Shown one piece after another: positions 48,758 to 59,471 of a DNA stretch of 64,000 bases. This DNA comes from Cliona cf. orientalis (lineage: Eukaryota; Porifera; Demospongiae; Clionaida; Clionaidae), in assembly GCA_963930775.1 (NCBI GenBank), contig OZ005699.1, positions 7,585,501 through 7,649,500 of the forward strand, read 5' to 3'. The notes below the pieces were generated by a model, which made no database searches, was not told where the DNA came from, and saw nothing but the letters and a program-made list of their open reading frames with translations. Position 1 is the first letter of the stretch. Every line of letters begins with the position of its first letter. The position numbers and the translations under genes were made by a program.

Positions 48758-51700
48758 AATGAGTCATAGTATGATACTGTGCATTTGCGAATTCTGAGAA
48801 GTTATGTTATGCATGTTCAAATAAGGTTGCCAGTCGTTATTATTGTAAACACTACTAGTTGCCGTATACACACAGCCTATTTTTATAACAGAACAGATGC
48901 ATACCTACTGTACATTGGAGTGTACATACCATAGCATGTAGTGTCGGTCTGTGATTCAGATTGCATCATTATTACATAAGTAGCCCTGAAACAGGAACGT
49001 CTCCTTAGTGGGGGATTTCCCATCTGTCAGGTTTCCCAGTTCTAGGGAGTAGTGTTGAAGTTTTGAAACAGTTCTTTAACCGGCAATTGATATTAATTCT
49101 TACTAACCACGGTGTATAATAATAATAATTACTGTACTTAAATCTAATACATATACAACATATGGAATAAAAAAAAACTTTTGAAAAATGTGCATTTTCT
49201 TGGTAAAGGTCGTCAATCACTCCATACATAAAGATTATGAGAATTTGTAAAATGCTAATTTCTTACATTAATTGGATCATACGTAGTATTCGATTAGCTA
49301 TGGTATGATAGTAATTGAGGCAACTGCCAGCAAGAGGTGCACAATACTGGGGCTGATCGATCAGTAATGTACCGTAGGACAGGTTTTAATTGTGTAGTTT
49401 AATGATTGCATTCTAGTCAAGTCAGGCCAAATTGCGAATCCAATAATTGCGATGGACGACCCCGTACTGTACTATAGTATACATGCACGTTTATGTTTGC
49501 AAATCTATTAATTGCGAAACGTAGAAAACTCGCAATTCGCAATTAATAGATACTCACAATTAAAACCCGACCTACGGTATGTGTATATCTGCCTCCTTTT
49601 ATAATGTGTTTATTTAGCTGTCTCAGAGGTGTAGGCATATGCATGTATCACTTCCACATTTACAATTTCCTGCAGATAGATGATTTGTAGAGTGCATGTA
49701 ATAATGCTTACATTGTATTAATAGTAGCCAATTTCCTTGTACAGTGAGTGTTGAAAGACATCAGTGAACTGATGTTTTGAAACACACGTACACTATCTGC
49801 GTACATTGGATAGTAAACTATGATCTGACACGTCCATTTGAATGGAAGATTATATCACTATAATATTATAATCTCTAAAGCATAAACCTCGTGTATAAAT
49901 GTTTTGTGATGAATCAATGGGTGAAGTTTTCCCAAGAGTCAAGAGGATCATTTATTTAAATTATGAACCCTTGACCATCTCCCCAGTAGCTGCACAGTGT
50001 AATGGTGCATGTGGTAAAAGGTCGTCAATAGAATGCGTACACATCGATCGATGCTGGCCCCAGAAATCATGGAGATGGCGTCTAAGATCGACTCTCAACC
50101 TTGATAGCGACAAGTTTCGATGCTTCAATCACAGAGACGAACTCGACAACACAGTATTCCTTCCGAAGTTCAGATTGATCACGCTGCTGCAGTTGCGCGC
50201 GGGCCAGCCCCTTATGGCAGTGATGCGTGCTATATATAGCGCAAGGCTAGCTTTATTTATCCATGGCATTACGTAAGCCAAGAAAACACGTGAAGTTCAA
50301 CCAACAGTACTTCTCAGAGAACGTAGCGCTCAGCTTGTAATCTATTCGCTGGATACACGCGTAAGATACTCTACATATTTACTGATTTTCAAGTCTCAGA
50401 AAGGCTCCAGCGAGGCCCTGAATTTTCTCATAATTACCTCATAGATTACACCATAGGTTTCATCATAATTACACTATAATTACCTCATAACCACAGAAAA
50501 GTAAATTGCTACTGGGGAGATAATGAACAACTCAGAGACTACGTCCAGAGTCCCTCATGGATACGCCGCCATAAATTCGAACTGGGACACATCGACAAAC
50601 TGCGCATGCTCCGTATACGCGTACAATATTGGGGCGCGCGGCTTGAAACGGTTGCAACGTTGACCTTCACCTGCCATGTGCTCGACTGAATAGGGAAATC
50701 CCCCCGAGTGCGAGCTCGCCAAAGAAAGCGAACCGAGAAAATCGCCATATCTCATCGATAGTCCACGATGTCTTCTACGCTAGGTTTGAATTCTGGGTCC
50801 CAACACCCTGTCATGTGAGCTAAACTTTTTGAAACAGTTTCACAGCAATTACATCATAGGTTTCATCATAAATTTCATCATAGATTTCATCATCATTTCA
50901 TCATAATTTCATCATAGCGAGAGCCGAATTCTTAGTTTCTAATTGGGACTCTGGACGTAATGAACAACTTAGAGACTACGTCCAGAGTCTAGTCCCTCAC
51001 GAATACGCCGCCATAAATTCGAACTAGGACACATCGACAAACTGCGCATGCTCCGTATACGCGTACAATATTGGGGCGCGCGGCTTGAGCCGGTTGACCT
51101 TCACCTGCCATGTGCTCGACTGAATAGGGAAATCCCCCTGCACTGAAAGCGAGCTCGCTAGAGAAAGCGAACTGAGAGAAATGCCAAAAGGATATCATCG
51201 GATAGTCCACGATCTCTTCTACGCTAAGTTCGAATTCTGGGTCCCAACAACCTTTCATGAGCGCTAAACATTTTGAAACAGTTTCACAGCAATTACATCA
51301 TAATTTCATCATAGGTTTCATCATTATTCATCATAATTACCTCATCGCGAGGCCGAATCGATTTGTTAATTGGGACTCTGGACGTAACTATGAAAGACTC
51401 TAGCAAGAAGTCTGCACCCCTTCCCCCCTCCCCCTAATTATATAATACATGTATGTAGCCTCTCCCTAGAATTTCCAAAGTGAATTGAATAGGCTAACAC
51501 TAAAATTAGAATAAAATCGTTTGGTATACAAATGTCAGTGTTCTCCCCAAGCAAAATTCAAGGCATGTCAAGGCACAACATTAGGGCATACTTTGGGTGG
51601 AGGCTATGGCACACATCAACACATCAGCGCTCTTGGAATCTCCCTATTCACATATCAAAGAAAATTCTGTACTGAAGGCTTGTTGGGCCGACATGCCTTA

Positions 51701-53293
51701 TGTACATGTATGTTGGGGAGAACACTGAATCTATCCCTTGTGAAAAACTAGTAATTGAGAATCCCGTATTAATCGTTGCAGGATACTGAGAAGAGGACCC
51801 CAATGCATGCTGCCTCCTACTGTGGGGAGACTGAGTGTGTGGCTGCTCTCATTCAAGCAGGTAAGACTATACGCACACTTAACCACACCATTTCCTTATA
51901 TGGACAAATATACATGTATATTCTTGCAGCATGTGTAACTGTTTATCTCTAGTGATTTCAGTATGCATGATAGTCCACATGCATAAGTAAGTAAGTGTTA
52001 TGTTCGTGTATATTATTTAGCTCAAAGATCACAAAGAGATGCACTACTAGAATATACATACTATGCCATTATTCAAATTCCATCTCCCGTTGGATAAAGC
52101 ATTAGCCTTCGATTGGTGCATTGGTTGTCTACTGTAGGTATTCTCTCAAGTGGGGCTTGGTTCCAGTAGATATGTACAAAATTCCCCTTAGAATAAGGAA
52201 TAAGCTATAATTATTGTTAATAATATTATTGGAACGGCATAGTTCCACTATCACATGTAGTGATGCACTTTTCTTTTGTAGTAGACAGATTTCTTGAGCT
52301 ATATCTGCATCCTTAGAATTTTGTCAAGTGCACATACTAGAGAATAGTACTGAAGTAGTGGAATGTGTCTGATTTCCCTTCCTGATGAATTAGCAACTAA
52401 TACTTCTGAATCAATCCCTGCATTACCGTAAATCACGAGTATTTCGTTGTTAAGATATCTTCAGACAGCCTGGCTTATGCAAAAATTAAACACGCGAAAA
52501 TACATGCGCAATATTAACGATAACGTTATTGCATAAAGTATTTTAGACATGTAATATTTGTGATGTATGGTAGTAAGTGAAGCCACCATAAGAAGTAGTA
52601 GGGTCTCTCAGGTACTTAGCCTGGAGAATCAGAATGATTTTTGTGCTGTTTGGAGTCCACCAACCACTAATCTAGCTGGTATTTGCTCTATTATGTCTCC
52701 ATGTAGAGTTAATCCCATTTTGGGATTTTAGTCTGAGAGGTGTGGTGGTAATGCTATTCACAATTCAACCTACAGTGTAGACCACATCCCACCCTCTGCC
52801 CACCCTTTGGTCAGAGCGATGTGGCATTGTTGACAGTATGATTAGAGTGGGCCATAGTTGTTTGACGACCATTTCCAGATTTTGTCTTCACCTTAATCCA
52901 CATGCTTGACGACCATTACCTAACATCACTGTATTGTTATACACACACGTACAATGTATTTGTACACCCTGCGTAGGTGGTAAGGTGAACCTGAAGGACA
53001 GCCAGTGGCTGACTCCCCTTCATCACGCCGCTGCCCGTGGACACAAGAACACGGTGAAGGAGCTGCTGAGGAGCCATGCCGATGTGATGGCCAGGGACAA
53101 GAACTGGATGACTCCGCTCCACCTGGCTGCCCATAACAACCATATTGAAGTGGCTGGTAAGTGAATAAAGCAAGCATACAACAACTGTATGTTTCATTGG
53201 CAAGAGCAGTACCATGCTATAGTCTCAATGCCATCTCTTGTTACCACTCTGAATCTCCTGCCTCCCCCCCTCTCCCTCTCCCTCTCCCTCTCC

Positions 53294-53366
<73 letters not shown>

Positions 53367-53570
53367 TCCTCCCTCCCTCGACCGTCACAGAGATCCTGAT
53401 CCCTCACCTTGGTAACCTCGACATTGGTGATCGTACGGGTAAGACTGCTCTCCACCATGCCGCTTACAACGGCCACCTGGACATGCTGTCTCTGCTCCTG
53501 CTCAAAGGTGCCAACGTCAAGGCTGTGGACAGGAAGGAGAAGACTGCCCTACACTTTGCAGCCTTCATGG
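46960..53570 (+). CDS. ANKRD28/44/52-like ankyrin-repeat protein, 5' exons only
   Basis: Five exons, 46960-46980, 47218-47301, 51782-51860, 52977-53156 and 53391-53570, join in frame to 181 aa. The N-terminus (MAHKIYE, then PLVQACFEGNVVQL) and the following ankyrin repeats (EKRTPMHAASYCGETECV, DSQWLTPLHHAAARGH, DKNWMTPLHLAAHNNH, TGKTALHHAAYNGHLDM, EKTALHFAAFMG) follow ANKRD28/52 repeat by repeat. These proteins are roughly 1000-aa scaffold subunits of protein phosphatase 6. Exon 5 ends in a good donor, G|GTGAGC, but no later exon is found to the window end. Intron 2 is 4.5 kb and full of repeats. Either it continues beyond a very long intron or it is truncated. Confidence 0.85.
47146..47182 (+). 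repeat. (CT)n microsatellite before ankyrin exon 2
   Basis: Uninterrupted CT dinucleotides form part of the polypyrimidine tract upstream of the acceptor at 47217. Confidence 0.85.
49370..49579. mobile_element. TACCGTAGG-ended MITE, about 210 bp
   Basis: TACCGTAGGACAGGTTTTAA and TTAAAACCCGACCTACGGTA form near-perfect terminal inverted repeats. The interior holds AATTGCGAATCC and CGCAATTCGCAATTAATAG blocks. It lies in intron 2 of the ankyrin gene. Confidence 0.75.
50526..51390. mobile_element. Two tandem copies of an about 430-bp inverted-end element
   Basis: Sequence from about 50526 recurs from about 50961 (offset about 435) with high similarity, including GCATGCTCCGTATACGCGTA and TGCTCGACTGAATAGGGAAA. 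Each copy is bounded by TACGTCCAGAGTCC and GGACTCTGGACGTAA in inverse. Internal ATTTCATCATA units repeat. ORFs inside lack recognisable domains. Confidence 0.65.
52424..52572. mobile_element. TACCGTAAATCACGA-ended MITE, about 150 bp
   Basis: TACCGTAAATCACGAGTATT faces AATATTTGTGATGTATGGTA. The interior contains CAGACAGCCTGGCTTATGCA and AAAAATTAAACACGCGAAAA. Copies of the same family lie at about 59246-59432 and 61350-61539 beside death-domain genes. Confidence 0.7.
53268..53363 (+). repeat. (CCCTCT)n/(CT)n microsatellite before ankyrin exon 5
   Basis: A long CT-rich simple repeat directly upstream of the acceptor at 53390. It gives long spurious ORFs in several frames. Confidence 0.9.
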
Positions 53571-53619
53571 GTGAGCTGTGTGCATGCTACATGTACGTAC
53601 ATGTATACATGTGCATGGA

Positions 53620-53745
53620 CGTGGACTTGTACACAGTGGTAGAGCATCATATTGGAGATATGAGAGTGTGGGTTCAATCCCCACTCAAATATTTTTTTCC
53701 ATGAAAAGGAAAATCTTGGGACCTTTATATATGTGCTACTACTGT
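53620..53745 (+). repeat. tRNA-derived SINE
   Basis: The head, CAGTGGTAGAGCATCATATT followed by GTGGGTTCAATCCCCAC (B box with paired T-stem), resembles a tRNA D-arm and T-arm at the right spacing. The tail CTCAAATATTTTTTTCC .. AGGAAAATCTTGGGACC recurs at 35440-35550. Lies just after ankyrin exon 5. Confidence 0.55.
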
Positions 53746-53754
53746 ACATGCATA

Positions 53755-54865
53755 GTAACATGTACAGTGCTACTGAGCAAGAGAGTACATTTTTTTATAA
53801 CTTTGCATGTGCACTTATTTTGACCAGTAATGAACAGAAATAGTGATTTTAGCTGCAGTAGTAGTGTATAAGGCTCCAAAGGAAGACCGTTCCGTAACAG
53901 AAGGCATGACGTGTCCTGACGTCGATGTAACATCACGTGCACAATATATAGCAATGTAAATCAAGAAAAAATCGGCTGTTGAAAGATTTGGAGAGCATAA
54001 GGCAAGACTTAGTAAGTAGAAAATGCCTAGCATATGCCTATTTCTGTACAATATTAACGTACAAGGCTGATACGAGCGGCCGTCTAGTCAAGCACAAAGT
54101 GTCCGCCCTACCACACTTCTTCTTAGGCTTTGGAGGAAAAAAACGTTATTGACCCGACTATTGCTAGTATCTTACCTCGTTTAGATCGATAAGAAGCGAT
54201 GAGCTTCTCAACATTCGACGTTTACAACGCCATTCTCGTCATCGTCTCGTTTCAGATCGCCAGGGGGCGTGGTCAATTAAAACGTCATTTTAATGTACAT
54301 GCGTTCAGGGCAACGTCATCAACGAGGACCGTGACCCGTCTGGACCAACTGGCGGAAATGTTTGCTTCCGGATTCGGCGTTTCCTGCAAAACATTCGCAG
54401 TTCCATGCATACACTAGGATTGTTAATGCATAAGGATGCATAAAGTGTAATATCAGCTCTTAACTAAAAATTTCATGCAAGATTGAGTGCCTAACTTAAG
54501 TTGGCCATATTTTATACTATTTTTGTAAATATCTCCAAGACTATTTGTAGTTAAGACTTCATATTTGGCACAAAGGTGTATCCTATTGGTGCCTATCTTT
54601 GTCTCAAATGGGTGTTCTTAACTATAATCGAATGTTGTGATAGAGTGCCTAACGTAATATTCAATAATTTTCGGACATTTTTGCATACTGAAGCCCTATG
54701 AAAGGTGAGCTCAGCCTATCACTTGAGATGTAGATAGTCCATCCATTGACCTAACTGGGTACCAAGTGAGAACAAAATACATGCAAGTTTCACCCGAAAA
54801 ACTTGCAATAACCATACACTGGTAATTATTTACTCTCTTGCTCAGTAGCACTGTATGTATATTGT
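53755..54865. mobile_element. Candidate 1.1-kb TIR element
   Basis: GTGCTACTGAGCAAGAGAGTA at about 53768 is matched in inverse at about 54830-54852 (TACTCTCTTGCTCAGTAGCAC). The interior contains an unassigned ORF at 54199-54417. No transposase signature is recognised. Confidence 0.5.
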
Positions 54866-55794
54866 GATAGTGTGTATCGTTCACGAGGTGCATTCTAAAT
54901 GGTGTCTAATCATTTATGGGAGGGGGGGTCTATACTATGCAGGGGTTTACCTGCATAGAGCCTAGCAGGGTGTGTGTATGCAGTGTTGTCGCCAGGCTTA
55001 TTCTGCAGGGCGTACCGCCCTCCTTTCATGCAGCTGGCCACTTCTTTAATGTCTTACAACATGTAAATCATAGCTACAATATACAATATCAGCAGCTGGC
55101 TTACCTCATGCTTTTGACGTGCGTTAAATAGAATCACGCATGCTCACTATCCCCAACAGTTACCACATGGGTTTGTACGTTCTATTTTTATCCTCAAAGA
55201 CTTAGAGAGAGCAGCCTCTTTCACCTTGCAATCTCAATGGTCTAAGACTTTCCCTTTATTGTCTAGTCCGAGGATGAAGGAATGTAGCTACTGTTCATTG
55301 TGTCAGAATGGCATGGTAATGTCTTGCTGCACCATGCAGTGTAGCTAGTACTTTAATATTACGTGTATTAACTATTAAAATATATTGCTTCGAAATAAAA
55401 TCTTTTCCAGTCATTATTTTTCTAATAGTAAATGGATATTGTTGTGCTAACTTCACGGGCAACCACCCTTCTTCGAAAATTTTCTGGTGACAACACTGGT
55501 ATGTATCCCACACCAAAGAAAAAATGAATAGAAAGTTACATGTTGTAATTGAAATGTTGGACGATTACTACCACATTCCTATTGACTTCATGCAATGGAA
55601 GTAGGAGTGGTTTTAATTGTGGTTGTGGTAAAACGTGCTTCATTCATGATGATATTCTAACCCTCCTCCCCTATCATATTTTCCAATTTACTGTAACTTC
55701 TGCTTATAAATAATTATTATGGCTGGTATTTACCTGAATACTTGTACAAAGTTCAATTACTAGGGAGGCAAAGGCAATGTGGAAATGTGCTATT
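54866..55794. other. Intergenic stretch with no recognised feature
   Basis: It was searched on the plus strand for further ankyrin exons and on the minus strand for death-domain sequence, and none was found. Confidence 0.5.
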
Positions 55795-56994
55795 CTATGA
55801 TTCTTTTGGCCTGTAAGAAATTAATTCACTATAAGAAATTATGCGTTGAATTGCATCCCCTGCTCCACTCCTCACAAGGGCACTTTGTAGACCAGAGTAT
55901 GTAGGAAAGTTGGTGCTCCCTCGACTGTCACCTGGGTACCACTGGACCCAGTCATATAGTATTTGAAGCAGAGGCAAATCTGATTCATTGCTAATTTTAT
56001 CTAGCTCATCTGTTGTAAACCCTAGTTGAAGTCCTAAATCTCTCCAGTGTAAAGACCAGTTGTGTCTCGAATTTTGTATGGTTCTGAACAGCGTTCCCAT
56101 GTCTGTGTCTTTGAGAACGTCTGACGGAACCGCATCAAGTCTTAGAGGTTGCTTTTGTTTTAATTCAAGTTGCAATTCTTTTATTCTCAGATCTTTTTCT
56201 TGAATAGTCAGAGTTAATTCTCGCTCTTTCACTTTTAACATCTCTTTTGCCTTCTCCCAAGCTGCAGTGTCGCTCTGCTGGGCTACCATCGCAAACATTT
56301 TCTCCGTCTTCAACATCACAGTGTTTCTGCCTCGTTTAACTTTCATTCCCTGCTCTTCAATATTGTGCTCCAGTTGTGTAAGTCTTGCTTTAAGAGTTTC
56401 GATCTCATATTCACAGTCAGATATTTTGCTACTTTGAACTGAATTTGCCTTTTCAGATTGGCTTTTGAAAGCTTCAAATTCCTGTTTCAACCTCTCATGT
56501 TCTTCTGTTTTAGCCATCAGCTTCTCTTTTAGTGCATGTCTCTCTGCACAAGCACGTTCATGCTGCCTTATAGCATCTTCAAACTTTCCTAGTAGAGTAG
56601 TTTGAAGCAGAGCACTCTCTCTTGGTAGCTCTTCACTTGACAGAGATTGAACTATCTGTGATGAAGGGACCACTGCTTTGCTTGTATTGGCTTTTTCTAC
56701 CTGTTCCTTTCTTATTTTTGATATCAATTTCTCTCTAATAGTAAGTGGCAACTCTCTCTCTAAAATATTCAGCAGAATCTCAAAGCATCTGCTGTCAGTT
56801 TCAGTATTTGCCTTTACTGCTAGTATTAGAGTCCTGGCTTTGTCTTCACTGGTCCCTCCTGACTCCAGCACTCTTTTGTAAACTGATTCTGGTATGAGTC
56901 CTTTAGCCAGGCACTGGTCTGACACAGGCTGGACAATGTCACTGATAGCAGTCACTAGATCTGGGAGAAAGCTTTTTATGGTTTCTGCCTCCAT
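55795..56994 (-). CDS. CARD-like / coiled-coil / death-domain protein, copy 1 (intact)
   Basis: A single-exon 399-aa protein starting at MEAETIKSFLPDLV. An in-frame ATG 18 codons upstream exists, but the neighbouring paralogues share only this start. Residues 1-85 form a helical DEATH-fold, probably CARD-like (ISDIVQPVSDQCLAKGLI, ESGGTSEDKARTLILAVK, CFEILLNILE). About 120-290 is a long coiled coil rich in E, K and L. About 300-395 is a death domain (WRDLGLQLGFTTDELDKI, LLQILYDWVQWYPGDSRGST, LQSALVRSG). This layout fits an adaptor in innate-immune or apoptotic signalling that oligomerises through its coiled coil; that role is inferred. It is the most diverged of the four full-length copies. 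Confidence 0.82.
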   Translation of the reverse strand: MEAETIKSFLPDLVTAISDIVQPVSDQCLAKGLIPESVYKRVLESGGTSEDKARTLILAVKANTETDSRCFEILLNILERELPLTIREKLISKIRKEQVEKANTSKAVVPSSQIVQSLSSEELPRESALLQTTLLGKFEDAIRQHERACAERHALKEKLMAKTEEHERLKQEFEAFKSQSEKANSVQSSKISDCEYEIETLKARLTQLEHNIEEQGMKVKRGRNTVMLKTEKMFAMVAQQSDTAAWEKAKEMLKVKERELTLTIQEKDLRIKELQLELKQKQPLRLDAVPSDVLKDTDMGTLFRTIQNSRHNWSLHWRDLGLQLGFTTDELDKISNESDLPLLQILYDWVQWYPGDSRGSTNFPTYSGLQSALVRSGAGDAIQRIISYSELISYRPKES

Positions 56995-57686
56995 AGCGAC
57001 ACTTTTTGGGGTGTACCTACAAAAGATCATGTGACGTTGCATAAACATGCTTATGAATAGCTTTATTGTGTTGAGCCATGTACAATAATAAGTAATATGC
57101 TACATGTATATGCACTTAATAACTGCATGGGGTTTATGGTAACACTATATACCCCCTTTGGCGTACCTGCATCTTGTATTTATTTATGAGAAAGAAATAT
57201 CTGACACGTGCAGTTTTAATGTTGATAGTTGAAGCGTTCAAGTATAATAAAGAAGTTTCGTAGCTTGTAGACTGTTGAGGAGTGATGAGCGTGCACGATG
57301 ATCCATGAGTCCAGAAAAGGAGAAGCAACTTTGAAAATCTGCTGAAATACATACGGGTAACAAACTAGCTGTGATGATAGTCTGAGTGTCACTTTGTGTG
57401 TCACCAGATCTATACCTGAGCATGAGGGAGCTAGCTGGCCCCCCTAAATATACATTGTACCGGCCTAGAACCGCCACTGGAACTAGTTTTTGCCGTAATA
57501 TATTATGGAAGCAGAATATCATGCATATATGAATGTATGTTAAATTTTAAGACAATAATTATTTTCAACAATGTTGTTCTATTGAGCTAATTGGGTAATT
57601 ATGGGCTATGTAGAATAATAAGGAAGTTTACATGTATATATATGTATATACACAGGTGTGCATGTGGTAGACCAAGGATTGTATTA

Positions 57687-58927
57687 TTAGCGATACCTAT
57701 GTTTTATTAAACCCATTATTTGTTCATAAGATGGTAGATCACGTGCAACTGCTCCAAGTCCAGCATTGATGAGTGCTATCTTCAGCTGTGTGTGTGTAGC
57801 AAAGCTTGTACTTCCTCGTTCGTCTCGTGGGTACTGCTGTAGCCAACGACTTAATAGTATATAGAGATGGTCTTCCGATTGGTGTGTGAAGGCTTCGTAA
57901 CTTTTGTACTTCTCATCAACACTTTCTAGCTCTTTTTCAGAAAATTCTAATGCAGATCCTAAATCTCTCCATTTGCATATATGTTTATTATTAACATCAG
58001 CTTCTGTGAACATACCCTTGTGTGCCCGTAAAAAAATCGTGCAAATTTGTCAGATCATCTGGTTTGAGTATATCTGGAGGATTGACATCAATCTGTGGTT
58101 TGGATTTAGCCTCCAACTCTCTAATCCTTGATTCTCTTTCACGGATTTCCAATTTGTGCTCCTCATTCATTTTATGCTGTTTTTTCAGTTTCTTGCCTTG
58201 CAAACTGTGTGAACAGGTTCACTGTTTGTGTGGTCACTGTGTCTCTACCCCTCCTAGCTTGCATGTCCTGCTCTTCAATAATTTTCTCTAGTTCTTTTAT
58301 TCTAGTCTTTAGAGTCATCATCCCACTCTCACAGGCCAATATTCTGCTTTGAGCTCGATCCATGTCGTCCCGAATAGACGCCGAGATCTCTTTAGTTTGA
58401 TTTTTCAGTGCTTCAAGATCATATTTCAATTTTTCATATTTCTCTGATTTGGCTTTCAATCTTTGTTCCAACAGGTTCTTTTCTGTGCAAGCACGTTCAT
58501 GCTGTCTTATTGAATCTTCAAGTCTTCCCAACAGTTGGGTGTGTATCGCAGTACTCTCTCTTGGTATCTCTTCACTTGGTACAAGTTGGGCACTGTGAGG
58601 GACTACTTCTCTGCAAGTGTTGGCTTTTTCAGTGATTTTCTTTCTTATTTGTGACAGTAGGTTGTCTCTGATCCTATAGGAGAGCTTCTCTTCTAAAATG
58701 GTCAGCAGTATCTCTAAGCATCTGCTGTCAGTTTCAGTACTTGTCTTTACTGCTAGTATCAGAGTCCTGGCTTTGTCTTCACTGGTCCCTCCTGACTCCA
58801 GCACTCTTTTGTAAACTGATTCTGGTATGAGTCCTTTAGCCAGGCACTGGTCTGACACAGGCTGGACAATATCACTGATAGCAGTCACTAGATCTGGGAG
58901 AAAGCTTTTGATCACTTGAGCCTCCAT
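57687..58927 (-). pseudogene. CARD-like / coiled-coil / death-domain protein, copy 2 (frameshifted)
   Basis: Aligned with the intact copy at 59472, it keeps all three domains but has two single-base insertions. One, near 58172-58178, is an extra T giving an immediate stop in the coiled coil. The other lies in a run of seven T near 58030, at the start of the death domain. The three frames together span the full length. The T-run lesion could be an assembly error, but the first one is not in a long homopolymer. Either a young pseudogene or a CARD-plus-coiled-coil truncated protein of about 252 aa. Confidence 0.75.
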
Positions 58928-59245
58928 GTATGTACATGTAGCTTGAAAGGAAGTGTGTATGATCATATGACCTTACAATGTGGTCATGTGACACATGCAC
59001 AGGAAGTTCCTGTGATGTGAGGATAACACCACAAATATCACTACTACCCACTCGTGGTGGGAGGCACTTCTACCCTTCTCTTTGTGTGTTTACAAGAAAT
59101 GTGTACTGTATGATGTAACCATGTACACATAATTTGCTATAATTGCGCACTATAGTGTGTAGAATTAATACAGGGAAATTTATGTACAAAGGTGAGCAGT
59201 CTATGCAAGGGTATATAGACCGGGGTATAGTCTAACTCTACTATA

Positions 59246-59432
59246 TACTATGAATCGTGAATATTTCGTTATTATAATATTTTCAGACAGCCTGGCTTGT
59301 GCAAAAATTAAATACGCAAAAATATACGCGCAGTACACCGATAATTCGTACAGGGTCATTTGTCCAAAAATTATTTAACACGAAAAATTATTACACAAAT
59401 ATCTTAGACACGAAATATTCGTGATTTACGGT
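59246..59432. mobile_element. MITE of the TACCGTAAATCAC family
   Basis: ATCGTGAATATTTCGTTATT at the left faces ACGAAATATTCGTGATTTAC at the right, with internal CAGACAGCCTGGCTTGTGCA. Same family as 52424-52572. It lies downstream of death-domain copy 3, and a homologous insertion at about 61350-61539 lies downstream of copy 4, so it predates that duplication. Confidence 0.65.
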
Positions 59433-59471
59433 ATATTACAATAGTGAATGTATAGTGGTACTTTCAGGTGT

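Noticed and set aside
49899-50276. 125-aa plus-strand ORF
   Set aside because: Lies in a repeat-rich intron of the ankyrin gene, has no domain pattern and no paralogue in the window.
50880-51345. CRISPR-like array from repeated TTTCATCAT units
   Set aside because: Units are short, irregular and contiguous with no unique spacers. It is a simple repeat inside a transposon pair in a eukaryotic intron.
53161-53704. Long Ser/Leu-rich ORFs
   Set aside because: Artefacts of the (CT)n microsatellite. The real coding part is ankyrin exon 5 at 53391-53570.
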